DNA of 64,000 nt, from the NCBI RefSeq assembly GCF_008017535.1, contig NZ_VRUA01000017.1:24675-88674 (forward strand), read 5' to 3'. Shown piece after piece: positions 16,462 through 25,003 of this stretch; position 1 is the first letter of the stretch, and each line of letters opens with the position of its first letter. Source of the DNA: Ottowia flava. GTDB taxonomy: Bacteria; Pseudomonadota; Gammaproteobacteria; Burkholderiales; Burkholderiaceae_C. Made by a program: the position numbers and the translations under genes. The notes below the pieces were generated by a model. It did not search any database. It was not told where the DNA came from and saw only the letters and a program-made list of their open reading frames with translations.

Positions 16462-17743
16462 GCGCAAATGGCTTCGCGGCCTGGCCCTCCTGCTGCTCGT
16501 TGCGCTGCTCGTGGTCGGCGGTATGTACCTGTACGGCAGCTCCTCCGGCACCGTGCCCCCGGCCACGGTGGACTTCGCCAAGCTCAGCCCCGAGCAGGAA
16601 AAAACGCTGTACGCGCGCGGTGAGCAGGTCTTTCGCGCCGGCGACTGCGCCGCCTGCCACAGCTCGCCCCAGACGGGCGCCGAGCTGGCTGGCGGCGTGC
16701 CCATGGTCACACCGATGGGCACGCTGTACGGCACCAACATCTCACCGTCCAAGCAACACGGCATCGGCAACTGGACGGCGGACGACCTGTACCGCGCCAT
16801 CGCCAGCGGTGTCGCGCCGAGCCGCAAGCTGCTGTACCCCGCCATGCCCTACACCAGCTACCACCAGGTGACCCGTGGCGACGTCGACGCGCTGTGGGTG
16901 TGGCTGATGAAGCAGCCGGCCGTCGAGGTGGCCAACCGCGCCAACGCGATGCAGTTTCCGTTCGACGTGCGCCCGGCCGTCGCGCTGTGGAACGCGGTCG
17001 AGCGCCCCGCTGCCAAGCCGTTTGATGCATCAACCGACGCGCTGTCGCGCGGGAAGTACCTGGTCGACGTGATGGGCCACTGCGCCGAATGCCACAGCCC
17101 GCGCACGCTGACCTTTGCACTGGACAAGTCCCGGTACCTGGAGGGCAGCATCATCGAAGGCGCCTACGCGCCCGCCATCACGCCGGCGGCGCTTTCGGGC
17201 CGCGGCTGGACGCGCGACGACCTGGTGCGCTTCTTCCGCACCGGCCTGTCGCCCCAGGGCGTGATGACCTTCCGCATGGCGTCCGTGCTCGACCATTCCA
17301 CCTCGCACATGCCCGAAGAGGACCTGCGCGCCATGGCCGCCTACCTGACGCAAGACCAGGCCATGCCCGGACCCAAGCCAAAGGCGCCGCAAGGCGAGGT
17401 GAATGTGAAGGGCGAGGCCATCTACGTCGGCCTTTGCGCGGGCTGCCACGGCGTGCAAGGCCAGGGACAGCCGCAAAGCTCGGTGCCATTGAACACCAAC
17501 ACCACGGCCATGTTCCCCACCCCGATCAACCTGATCCGCGTCACCCGCGAAGGCCTGCAAGAGCGCGACCTGCCGCACGGCGGCCGCATGCAAAGCATGC
17601 CCGGCTTTGCCGACAAACTGAGCGATCAGGACATGGCCGACCTGGTGAACTACCTGCGCCAGACCTGGGGCGGCCAACCCGGCGACGTGACGCCCGCGCA
17701 GGTGGCGGACCTGGTCAAGACGATCGAACACGGCGACCAGTAA
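16454..17743 (+). CDS. membrane-anchored tri-haem cytochrome c
   Basis: Electron acceptor for the hydroxylase, similar to the cytochrome subunits of periplasmic alcohol and aldehyde dehydrogenases. The chosen ATG at 16454 gives 429 residues with a lysine/arginine start and one hydrophobic segment (LALLLLVALLVVGGMYLYG, about 10-28), probably an uncleaved anchor. Three CXXCH sites are visible: CAACH (about 66), CAECH (about 211) and CAGCH (about 330), each followed by a methionine-containing domain. It overlaps the 2Fe-2S gene by 8 bp, so all three genes form one translational unit. An upstream GTG at 16403 would lie deep within the previous gene and is unlikely. Confidence 0.92.
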   Translation: MAKRKWLRGLALLLLVALLVVGGMYLYGSSSGTVPPATVDFAKLSPEQEKTLYARGEQVFRAGDCAACHSSPQTGAELAGGVPMVTPMGTLYGTNISPSKQHGIGNWTADDLYRAIASGVAPSRKLLYPAMPYTSYHQVTRGDVDALWVWLMKQPAVEVANRANAMQFPFDVRPAVALWNAVERPAAKPFDASTDALSRGKYLVDVMGHCAECHSPRTLTFALDKSRYLEGSIIEGAYAPAITPAALSGRGWTRDDLVRFFRTGLSPQGVMTFRMASVLDHSTSHMPEEDLRAMAAYLTQDQAMPGPKPKAPQGEVNVKGEAIYVGLCAGCHGVQGQGQPQSSVPLNTNTTAMFPTPINLIRVTREGLQERDLPHGGRMQSMPGFADKLSDQDMADLVNYLRQTWGGQPGDVTPAQVADLVKTIEHGDQ

Positions 17744-17772
17744 TGTCGTGATCACGGCCGACGCGCTTGCAT

Positions 17773-17808
17773 CCACCTGGGGGTGCCGATCCCGCACCTC
17801 CAGGTTGG
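17773..17808 (+). terminator. hairpin 30 bp after the cytochrome stop
   Basis: CCACCTGGGGGTGC (17773-17786) pairs with GCACCTCCAGGTTGG (17794-17808) with one bulge and a 7-base loop. There is no T tract, so it may protect the 3' end or assist Rho rather than act as an intrinsic terminator. Confidence 0.5.
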
Positions 17809-17847
17809 TTGGCGGTGTCGACGCAGCCTTTGAAAATGGTGTGATCC

Positions 17848-17906
17848 GTCATGAAAACGCCGATCGCCCCTACGAACATTTGCGCAAACAGCTATTGTTT
17901 CAATAG
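17848..17906 (+). repeat. dispersed short repeat, copy 6
   Basis: Reads CATGAAAACGCCGATCGCCC then CTACGAACATTTGCGCAAAC and AGCTATTGTTTCAATAG. It lies in the gap between the cytochrome gene and the convergent hypothetical gene. Confidence 0.85.
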
Positions 17907-18055
17907 TGACTCCGCCTCAGAGCCGACCGCTTCTTGCGATGGCGCCACGAACGTCTGCCAGCGCGTCGGGCGCTGCCACGGCTGCTTTTGAAAAGCGTAT
18001 GGAGCGTTCTGGCAGGACACCGCCCCGCTCCCGTTGGCGATCCCCCCAAGAGCGC

Positions 18056-18394
18056 CTATGCGGCGCTGTCCGCGTGATCGTCGAACACTGACCACCCCAG
18101 AAAATCAGCAATCCGCCCAGCCAGCGATTCGTACCAAAGCGCATTCTCCGTGTCCGAGCACACCAGTTCCACCACATTGACACGCGTCAGCGCCTCTTCG
18201 TTGGAAGCATAGCCACCGGTCGCGTCACATGACGCCAGGATCACGCAGACCCAGGGTTGTCCTTCGGTCGACGCAAAGTGCGCTGGCGCGGTCTGGCGAA
18301 GCTCCGGCAAGGCGGCGAGAAACGCCACCAGTGGCGCCGCCGGGGCGTGGTGTGAATAGTCAGGCGCTCCACGCAGGGTCAGGTACCAAGTCAC
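18056..18394 (-). CDS. hypothetical protein, function unknown
   Basis: I do not recognise this gene. From GTG 18394 it encodes about 112 residues beginning VTWYLTLRGAPDYSHHAP, with a mixed composition rather than the Arg/Ala/Pro bias of out-of-frame reading in this genome. It has no signal peptide or membrane segment, and ends in an acidic stretch (FDDHADSAA). ALPELRQTAP and NVVELVCSD look like ordered structural elements. A longer start (ATG 18451) adds an Arg-rich extension and is less likely. It lies downstream of lpd on the same strand but is separated from it by a strong terminator, so it probably has its own promoter. Confidence 0.6.
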   Translation of the reverse strand: MTWYLTLRGAPDYSHHAPAAPLVAFLAALPELRQTAPAHFASTEGQPWVCVILASCDATGGYASNEEALTRVNVVELVCSDTENALWYESLAGRIADFLGWSVFDDHADSAA

Positions 18395-18461
18395 GCGAGC
18401 CTCATCGACGCGATGACGAGCACGAGCCACGAAAGCACAGCCCCATCGCACTCCCTCATCA

Positions 18462-18501
18462 CAATAAAAAAGCCGCGCAGCCCTAGAGGGACTTGCGCGG
18501 C
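18462..18501 (-). terminator. intrinsic terminator of the aceE-aceF-lpd operon
   Basis: On the minus strand the arm GCCGCGCA (18494-18501) pairs with TGCGCGGC (18472-18479), with a nested CCCT/AGGG pair inside, followed by TTTTTTATTG. It begins 20 bp after the lpd stop and is built from repeat copy 7. Confidence 0.88.
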
Positions 18502-18520
18502 CAGCTAGCTATTCAATAGC
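18463..18520 (+). repeat. dispersed short repeat, copy 7, forms the lpd terminator
   Basis: Plus strand reads GCCGCGCAGCCCTAGAGGG then ACTTGCGCGGCCAGCTAGC and TATTCAATAGC. It is the GGACTTGCGCGG variant seen in copy 1. It is antisense to lpd. Confidence 0.85.
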
Positions 18521-18521
18521 A

Positions 18522-20387
18522 TTACTTCTTCTGCGGCGGCAAATCCGTGCAACTGCCGTGCGCCACTTCCGCGGCCATGCCGATGCTTTCGCCCAGCGTA
18601 GGGTGCGGGTGGATGGTCTTGCCGATGTCGACCGCGTCGGCGCCCATCTCGATGGCCAGGGCGATCTCGCCGATCATGTCGCCGGCGTGGGTGCCGACGA
18701 TGCCACCGCCCAGGATCTTGCCGTGGCCGTGCGCTTCAGGGCTGTCGTCGAACAGCAGCTTCGTGAAGCCCTCGTCGCGCCCGTTGGCGATGGCGCGGCC
18801 GGACGCGCTCCAGGGGAACAAGCCCTTCTTGACCTTGATGCCCTGCGCCTTGGCCTGATCTTCGGTCAGGCCGACCCAGGCCACTTCGGGGTCGGTGTAG
18901 GCCACGCTCGGGATCACGCGCGCGTTGAAGGCGCTACGCGCCAGCGCTTCGTCGCCCTTCTGCTCACCCGCGATGACTTCCGCGGCGACGTGCGCTTCGT
19001 GCACCGCCTTGTGCGCCAGCATCGGTTGGCCGACGATGTCGCCGATGGCGAAGATGTGCGGCACGTTGGTGCGCATCTGGATGTCGACGTCGATGAAGCC
19101 GCGGTCGGTGACGGCGACACCGGCCTTGTCGGCGCCGATCTTCTTGCCGTTGGGGCTGCGGCCAACGGCCTGCAGGACCAGGTCGTAGGTCTGCGGCGCG
19201 GGTGCGCCCTCGCCTTCAAACGTGACTTCAATGCCCGCGTCGGTGTCCTTGGCGCCCACCGTCTTGGTCTTGAGCATGATGTGGTCAAAGCGCGGCGCGT
19301 TCATCTTCTGCCAGACCTTGACCAGGTCGCGGTCGGCGCCCTGCATCAAGCCGTCCAGCATTTCGACCACGTCGAGGCGCGCACCCAAGGTCGAATACAC
19401 CGTACCCATTTCCAGGCCGATGATGCCGCCGCCCAGCACCAGCATGCGCTTGGGCACGCTCTTGAGCGCCAACGCGCCGGTCGAATCGACCACGCGCGGG
19501 TCGTCGGGCATGAAGGGCAGGCGCACGGCCTGGCTGCCGGCGGCGATGATGCAGTGCTTGAACTGCACGACCTTCTTCTTGCCGGTCTTTTGCTGGCCGT
19601 CGCCCGAAGTCTCTTCGACCTCCAGGTGGTGCGTTCCGGCAAAGCTGCCGTAGCCGCGCAGCACGGTCACTTTGCGCATCTTCGCCATCGCGCCCAAGCC
19701 ACCGGTTAGCTTGGCGATGACCTTTTCCTTGTGGGTGCGCAGCTTGTCGATGTCGAGCTGGGGCGCGCCGCCGTAGTCAATGCCCAGCGCCGCCAGGTGG
19801 CTGACCTCGTCCATCACCGCGGCCACGTGCAGCAGCGCCTTGGACGGGATGCAGCCCACGTTCAGGCACACGCCACCCAACGTGGCGTAGCGCTCGACCA
19901 GCACCACGTTCAGGCCCAGATCGGCCGCGCGGAACGCCGCGGAGTAGCCGCCAGGCCCGCCGCCCAGCACCAACACGTCGCAGTCCAGATCGCTCTGGCC
20001 GCTGAAGGCCACGCCGGGTGCCGCACTGGCCTGAGGCGACGCTGAGGGCGCTGCATTTTGTGTAGCTGGCTGCGCTTGCTGGGCGGGCGCTGGGGCCGAA
20101 TTTGGCTTGGAAGTTTCTGCCGGCGCCGATGCGGCCGCAGCGCCCTGCTCTGCCGCGTCGAGCGAGAGGATCACCGAGCCTTCGTTGATCTTGTCGCCGA
20201 TCTTCACCTTCAGATCTTTGACGACGCCCGCGTGGCTCGACGGAATCTCCATCGACGCCTTGTCGGACTCCACGGTGATCAGCGACTGCTCGGCCGCGAC
20301 GGTGTCGCCCGGCTTGACCAGCAGTTCAATGACGGCGACGTCCTTGAAGTCGCCAATGTCGGGGACCTTGATATCAATGGTGGCCAT
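18522..20387 (-). CDS. lpdA: dihydrolipoyl dehydrogenase (E3) with N-terminal lipoyl domain
   Basis: E3 component of pyruvate dehydrogenase: reoxidises dihydrolipoamide with FAD and NAD+. The 621-residue protein starts with its own lipoyl domain (about 1-78, lipoyl lysine in ESDKASME). Then comes an Ala/Pro linker, the FAD-binding LVLGGGPGGYSAAFRA (about 139-154), the redox disulfide CLNVGC (about 174-179), the NAD motif LVLGGGIIGLEMGTVYS and the C-terminal active-site HPHPTLGES. A lipoyl-E3 fusion is known in several betaproteobacteria and Neisseria. Residues 93-111 of the linker (NSAPAPAQQAQPATQNA) are a translated copy of the dispersed repeat. It is the last gene of the pdh operon. Confidence 0.96.
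   Translation of the reverse strand: MATIDIKVPDIGDFKDVAVIELLVKPGDTVAAEQSLITVESDKASMEIPSSHAGVVKDLKVKIGDKINEGSVILSLDAAEQGAAAASAPAETSKPNSAPAPAQQAQPATQNAAPSASPQASAAPGVAFSGQSDLDCDVLVLGGGPGGYSAAFRAADLGLNVVLVERYATLGGVCLNVGCIPSKALLHVAAVMDEVSHLAALGIDYGGAPQLDIDKLRTHKEKVIAKLTGGLGAMAKMRKVTVLRGYGSFAGTHHLEVEETSGDGQQKTGKKKVVQFKHCIIAAGSQAVRLPFMPDDPRVVDSTGALALKSVPKRMLVLGGGIIGLEMGTVYSTLGARLDVVEMLDGLMQGADRDLVKVWQKMNAPRFDHIMLKTKTVGAKDTDAGIEVTFEGEGAPAPQTYDLVLQAVGRSPNGKKIGADKAGVAVTDRGFIDVDIQMRTNVPHIFAIGDIVGQPMLAHKAVHEAHVAAEVIAGEQKGDEALARSAFNARVIPSVAYTDPEVAWVGLTEDQAKAQGIKVKKGLFPWSASGRAIANGRDEGFTKLLFDDSPEAHGHGKILGGGIVGTHAGDMIGEIALAIEMGADAVDIGKTIHPHPTLGESIGMAAEVAHGSCTDLPPQKK
20055..20112 (-). repeat. dispersed short repeat, copy 8, translated within lpd
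   Basis: On the coding (minus) strand it reads CCAAATTCGGCCCCAGCGCC then CGCCCAGCAAGCGCAGCCAG and CTACACAAAATGC. It uses the same frame as the ligD copies and forms the flexible linker after the lipoyl domain. It is diverged but aligned along its length. Confidence 0.7.
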
Positions 20388-20402
20388 GGATGCGGTCTCC
20401 CC

Positions 20403-22091
20403 TCACAGCAGGATGCGGCGGTAGTCCGCCAGCACCTTGCCCAGGTAGGCGTTGAAGCGCGCCGCGGCGGCGCCGTCGATGACGCGGTGGTCGTAGCTGA
20501 GCGAGAGCGGCAGCATCAGGCGCGGCACGAAAGCCTTGCCGTCCCATTCGGGCTTCATCGCGCTCTTGGACAGGCCGAGGATGGCCACTTCGGGGGCGTT
20601 GATGATGGGCGTGAAATGGGTGCCGCCAATGCCGCCCAGCGAGCTGATCGACATGCAGCCGCCCTGCATGTCGGCCACGCCGAGCTTGCCGTCGCGCGCC
20701 TTCTTGGCGAGTTCACCCATCTCCTGGCTGATCTGGATGATGCCTTTCTTGTCGGCGTCTTTCAGCACCGGCACCACCAGGCCGTTGGGTGTGTCCGCCG
20801 CAAAGCCGATGTTGTAGTACTGCTTGTAGACGAGCGTGTCGCCGTCCAGGCTGGTGTTGAACTCGGGGAACTTCTTCAGCGCCGCGACCACCGCCTTGAT
20901 GACGAAGGCGAGCATGGTCACCTTGACATCGCTCTTGGCCTTGGCGGCCTCGGCATTGGTCTGCACGCGGAAGGCTTCCAGGTCGGTGATGTCGGCTTCG
21001 TCGTTGTTGGTGACGTGCGGGATCATCACCCAGTTGCGCGACAGGTTGGCGCCGCTGATCTTCTTGATGCGCGACAGCTCCTTGCGCTCGGTCGGGCCGA
21101 ACTTGGCGAAGTCGACCTTCGGCCACGGCAGCAGGTCCAGGCCCAAGCCGGAGCCACCGGCCGGTGCCTTGGCGGCCTGTGCCTTGGTCTGCACGGCGCC
21201 GGTCATCACCTGCTTGGTGAAGGCATGCACGTCCTCGGCGGTGATACGGCCCTTGTCGCCGCTGCCTTTGACTTCTTCCAGCGGCACGCCCAGCTCGCGC
21301 GCGAACTTGCGCACGCTGGGGCTGGCGTAGGGCAGCTGGCCCGTGGGCGCGGCCGCGGGGTTGTGCACTGGCATGGACGCCGGTGCAGCCACGGCCGGTG
21401 TTGGCGCCGCGGCGGCCGGCGCAGGTGCGCTGGCGGCAGGGGCTGCAGCAGGCGCCGGGGCTGGCGATGCAGCCGCAGGCGCTTCGGCGCCCGTGCCTTC
21501 CACGATGGCCAGCAGGTCGCCGATGTTGAGCTTGTCGCCCAGCTTGACCTTCAATTCCTTCACCACGCCGGCGGCGCTGGAGGGGATTTCCATCGATGCC
21601 TTGTCGGATTCGACGGTGATCAGGCTCTGCTCCAGCTTGACGCTGTCGCCGGGCTGGACGAAGACCTCGATCACGGCGACGTCCTTGAAGTCGCCGATGT
21701 CGGGCACGCGCACCTCGATCGGGCCGCTGGCCGCCGGTGCGGCGGCCGGTGCGGGCGCAGCAGCGGGCGCAGCAGCGGGCGCAGCCGCTTCTTTTTTGGT
21801 AGCTTCTTGCGCAGGAACAGCCTGGTCTGGCGCCTGTTTTGGCTCAGATCCTTCGGCCGCTTCCAGCACCACGATCACGCTGCCTTGCTTGACCTTGTCG
21901 CCCAGCTTGACCTTGAGCTCCTTGACCACGCCCGCGTGACTGGACGGGATTTCCATCGACGCCTTGTCGGACTCGACGGTGACCAGGCTTTGTTCGACCT
22001 TGACGGTGTCGCCGGGCTTGACCAGCACCTCGATCACCGCCACCTCATCGAAATCGCCGATGTCGGGGACTTTGACTTCCACCATTGCCAT
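20403..22091 (-). CDS. aceF: dihydrolipoamide acetyltransferase (E2 of pyruvate dehydrogenase)
   Basis: Core E2 enzyme, 562 residues, that moves the acetyl group from lipoate to CoA. Domains: lipoyl 1 (about 1-80) and lipoyl 2 (about 120-198), each with the [12 protein letters not shown] lipoylation site, then a peripheral-subunit-binding domain ([19 protein letters not shown], about 251-269), and the catalytic domain from about 330 with [15 protein letters not shown] (active His and Asp) near the end. Long Ala/Pro linkers join the domains; the first (residues 82-101, [16 protein letters not shown]) is a translated repeat copy. It sits between aceE (16 bp) and lpd (15 bp). Confidence 0.97.
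   Translation of the reverse strand: MAMVEVKVPDIGDFDEVAVIEVLVKPGDTVKVEQSLVTVESDKASMEIPSSHAGVVKELKVKLGDKVKQGSVIVVLEAAEGSEPKQAPDQAVPAQEATKKEAAAPAAAPAAAPAPAAAPAASGPIEVRVPDIGDFKDVAVIEVFVQPGDSVKLEQSLITVESDKASMEIPSSAAGVVKELKVKLGDKLNIGDLLAIVEGTGAEAPAAASPAPAPAAAPAASAPAPAAAAPTPAVAAPASMPVHNPAAAPTGQLPYASPSVRKFARELGVPLEEVKGSGDKGRITAEDVHAFTKQVMTGAVQTKAQAAKAPAGGSGLGLDLLPWPKVDFAKFGPTERKELSRIKKISGANLSRNWVMIPHVTNNDEADITDLEAFRVQTNAEAAKAKSDVKVTMLAFVIKAVVAALKKFPEFNTSLDGDTLVYKQYYNIGFAADTPNGLVVPVLKDADKKGIIQISQEMGELAKKARDGKLGVADMQGGCMSISSLGGIGGTHFTPIINAPEVAILGLSKSAMKPEWDGKAFVPRLMLPLSLSYDHRVIDGAAAARFNAYLGKVLADYRRILL
21790..21847 (-). repeat. dispersed short repeat, copy 9, translated within aceF
   Basis: Coding strand: CCAAAACAGGCGCCAGACCA then GGCTGTTCCTGCGCAAGAAG and CTACCAAAAAAGAAG. 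Same orientation and same reading frame as copies 3, 4 and 8 (VPAQEATK against PPAQAATK). It lies between lipoyl domain 1 and the Ala/Pro linker. Confidence 0.85.
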
Positions 22092-22107
22092 GCTCGTCTC
22101 CTCCGGG

Positions 22108-24816
22108 TCAGGCGTTCAGCGGGTTGATCTTTTCGGTCTGGATGCCGTACTGCTTGATGGCAGCGGCCACCCGGTCCAGAGGCACCTTGCCGTCGGCCGC
22201 CAGCGCGTGCAGCGCGGCGACCGTGATGTAGTGGCGGTTGACCTCGAAGTGCTCGCGCAGGCGGTAGCGGAAGTCGCTGCGGCCAAAGCCGTCGGTGCCC
22301 AACACGGTGTAGCTGCGGCCTTCGGGGATGAAGGGCCGAATCTGCTCGACAAAGCTCTTCATGTAGTCGGTGGAGGCCACCACCGGGCCGGCGTGCGGCT
22401 CGAGCTGGGTGGTCACGAAAGCCTTCTTCGGCTTCTCCAGCGGATGCAGCAGGTTCCACCGGGCCACGTCCTGGCCTTCACGCCCGAGTTCGTTGAAGCT
22501 CGGGCAGCTCCAGACGTCGGCGGCCACGCCCCAGTCTTTCAGGAGCAACTCCTGCGCCGCCATCGATTCGCGCAGAATCGTGCCGGAGCCCAGCAGCTGC
22601 ACGCGCGGTGCGTTGCCGGCGGCTTGCGGCGCGGGCTGGCACAGGTACATGCCCTTGATGATCTCTTCCTCGGTGCCGGGCTTCAGGCCGGGCATCGGGT
22701 AGTTTTCGTTCAGCAGGGTCAGGTAGTAGTAGACGTTTTCCTGCTTCTCGACCATGCGGACCAGGCCGTGGTGCAGGATCACGCCCACTTCGTGGGCGAA
22801 GGTCGGGTCGTAGCTGACGCAGTTGGGAATGGTGCCGGCCAGGATCTGGCTGTGGCCGTCTTCGTGCTGCAGGCCTTCGCCGTTGAGCGTGGTGCGCCCG
22901 GAGGTGCCGCCCAGCAGGAAGCCGCGCGCCTGCATGTCGCCCGCTGCCCAGGCCAGGTCGCCCACGCGCTGGAAGCCGAACATCGAATAGAACACGTAGA
23001 ACGGCATCATGATGCGGTTGCTCGTGCTGTAGCTGGTGGCCGCGGCGATCCAGCTGCACATGCCGCCGGCTTCGTTGATGCCTTCCTGCAGGATCTGCCC
23101 GTCCTTGGCTTCCTTGTAGTACATGACCTGGTCTTTATCGACCGGGGTGTACAGCTGGCCCTTCGGGTTGTAGATGCCGATCTGGCGGAACAGGCCTTCC
23201 ATGCCGAAGGTGCGGGCCTCGTCCACCAGGATGGGCACCACGCGCGGGCCGAAGGCCTTGTCGCGCAGCAGCTGCGTCAGAAAGCGCACGAACGCCTGGG
23301 TGGTGCTAATCTCGCGGCCTTCGGCGGTGGGTTCGAGCACGGCCTTGAAGGTCTCGAGCGAGGGGATGGTGAAGCTCTCGTCGGACTTGGTGCGGCGCAG
23401 TGGCAAGTACCCGCCCAGGGCCTTGCGCCTCTCGTGCAGGTACTTCATCTCCGGTGTGTCTTCGGCCGGCTTGTAGTACGGCAGCTTGTCGAGTTCGCTG
23501 TCCGGCACGGGGATGTTGAAGCGGTCGCGGATGTAGCGGATGTCCTCGTCGGCCAGCTTCTTGGTCTGGTGCACGGTGTTCTTGCCTTCACCGGCCTTGC
23601 CCATGCCGTAACCCTTGACGGTCTTGACCAGCAGCACGGTGGGCTGGCCCTTGTGGTGCTGGGCGGCGTGGAAGGCGGCGTACACCTTCTCCGGATCGTG
23701 GCCGCCGCGGCGCAGCTCAAAGATCTCTTCGTCGGTCATGTGCTCGACCAGCTTGGCGGTCTCAGGGTACTTGCCGAAGAAATGCTTGCGCACCCAGGCG
23801 CCGTCGTTGGCCTTCATGGCCTGGTAATCGCCATCCAGCGTTTCCATCATCACCTGGCGCAGCTTGCCGGACTTGTCGCGCCGCAGCAGTTCGTCCCAAC
23901 CTTTGCCCCACAGCAGCTTGATGACGTGCCAGCCGGCGCCCCGGAAGTCGCCTTCCAGTTCCTGGATGATCTTGCCGTTGCCGCGCACCGGGCCGTCCAG
24001 GCGCTGCAGGTTGCAGTTGATCACGAAGATCAGGTTGTCGAGGTTCTCGCGCGCGGCCAGGCTGATGGCGCCCTTGCTCTCGGGCTCATCCATCTCGCCG
24101 TCGCCCAAAAACACCCAGACCCGGCGGTTGTCGGTCTTGGCAATGCCACGCGCGTGCAGATATTTCAAGAAGCGCGCCTGGTAGATCGCCATCAGCGGGC
24201 CCAGGCCCATGCTGACGGTGGGAAACTGCCAGAAGCCCGGCATCAGCTTGGGGTGCGGGTAGCTCGACAGGCCTTTGCCGCCGACTTCCTGGCGGAAGTT
24301 CTCCAGCTGGTCTTCGGTGATGCGGCCCTCCAGATAGGCACGGGCGTAGATGCCGGGCGCGCTGTGGCCCTGGAAGTAGATGCAGTCGCCGCCGTGGTCT
24401 TCGCTCTCGGCGTGCCAGAAATGGTTGAAGCCGGCCCCCCACATGCTGGCAAGCGACGCAAACGAGCCGATGTGACCACCCAGGTCGCCACCGTCTTCGG
24501 GGTTCAAACGGTTGGCCCGCACCACCATGGCCATGGCGTTCCAGCGCATATAGGCGCGCAGGCGCTTTTCGATCGCGATGTTGCCGGGGCTGCGCGCCTC
24601 CTGATCGGGCTCGATCGTGTTCACGTAGCCGGTCGTGGCCGAGAACGGCAGATCGATTGAATGCTGGCGGGCGCTCTCCAGAAGCTGCTCCAGCAGGAAG
24701 TGGGCGCGCTCAGGTCCCGCCTGCTCGATCACGGACGAAAGCGCATCCGTCCATTCGCGGGTTTCCTGTTGATCGGGATCCTGGCCGGGGGCTGCTGCAG
24801 TAGGCTCTGCGGACAT
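22108..24816 (-). CDS. aceE: pyruvate dehydrogenase E1, homodimeric type
   Basis: Thiamine-diphosphate E1 component that decarboxylates pyruvate and acetylates lipoyl-E2. From ATG 24816, which has AAAGGAG nine bases upstream, the protein has 902 residues, the normal size for the single-chain E1 (887 in E. coli). [16 protein letters not shown] is the ThDP/Mg motif (about 228-243), and [14 protein letters not shown] and [20 protein letters not shown] are strongly conserved. The frame extends upstream towards 25467 but that part is not E1-like. First gene of aceE-aceF-lpd, it reads away from a sensor-kinase gene across a 187-bp region with several palindromes. Confidence 0.98.
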   Translation of the reverse strand: MSAEPTAAAPGQDPDQQETREWTDALSSVIEQAGPERAHFLLEQLLESARQHSIDLPFSATTGYVNTIEPDQEARSPGNIAIEKRLRAYMRWNAMAMVVRANRLNPEDGGDLGGHIGSFASLASMWGAGFNHFWHAESEDHGGDCIYFQGHSAPGIYARAYLEGRITEDQLENFRQEVGGKGLSSYPHPKLMPGFWQFPTVSMGLGPLMAIYQARFLKYLHARGIAKTDNRRVWVFLGDGEMDEPESKGAISLAARENLDNLIFVINCNLQRLDGPVRGNGKIIQELEGDFRGAGWHVIKLLWGKGWDELLRRDKSGKLRQVMMETLDGDYQAMKANDGAWVRKHFFGKYPETAKLVEHMTDEEIFELRRGGHDPEKVYAAFHAAQHHKGQPTVLLVKTVKGYGMGKAGEGKNTVHQTKKLADEDIRYIRDRFNIPVPDSELDKLPYYKPAEDTPEMKYLHERRKALGGYLPLRRTKSDESFTIPSLETFKAVLEPTAEGREISTTQAFVRFLTQLLRDKAFGPRVVPILVDEARTFGMEGLFRQIGIYNPKGQLYTPVDKDQVMYYKEAKDGQILQEGINEAGGMCSWIAAATSYSTSNRIMMPFYVFYSMFGFQRVGDLAWAAGDMQARGFLLGGTSGRTTLNGEGLQHEDGHSQILAGTIPNCVSYDPTFAHEVGVILHHGLVRMVEKQENVYYYLTLLNENYPMPGLKPGTEEEIIKGMYLCQPAPQAAGNAPRVQLLGSGTILRESMAAQELLLKDWGVAADVWSCPSFNELGREGQDVARWNLLHPLEKPKKAFVTTQLEPHAGPVVASTDYMKSFVEQIRPFIPEGRSYTVLGTDGFGRSDFRYRLREHFEVNRHYITVAALHALAADGKVPLDRVAAAIKQYGIQTEKINPLNA

Positions 24817-24848
24817 GTAGTTGTCTCCTTTAGTTGACCTAGGCTCAA

Positions 24849-24946
24849 GTTCATTGTGAACGAAGACCAGATCATTGCATAAGTCGGCCTCAAATTCCGA
24901 GTTCTGGTTTTGATATTCACATTGTGAAATTTCATAGAGAAATTTC
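24849..24946. promoter_or_regulatory. palindrome cluster between aceE and the sensor kinase gene
   Basis: Perfect inverted repeats: GTTCA-TTG-TGAAC (24849-24861) and TTCACA-T-TGTGAA (24916-24928), related in sequence and centred 67 bp apart. Two copies of the self-complementary GAAATTTC follow (24926-24933 and 24939-24946). The repeated TTCA/TGAA half-sites suggest one regulator binding twice between divergent promoters. I cannot name the regulator; the boxes do not look like the E. coli PdhR site. Confidence 0.6.
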
Positions 24947-25003
24947 GTGGTGTGCGGCCCACAATGCGCGCAGGGAACGCCCTGCTCTACACTGGCGGGT
25001 TCC

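Larger units (their letters stand above)
17744..18055. other. intergenic region after the cytochrome gene
   Basis: Holds a strong hairpin (17773-17808) and repeat copy 6. No reading frame here looks coding. No tRNA or small RNA is recognised. Confidence 0.5.
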
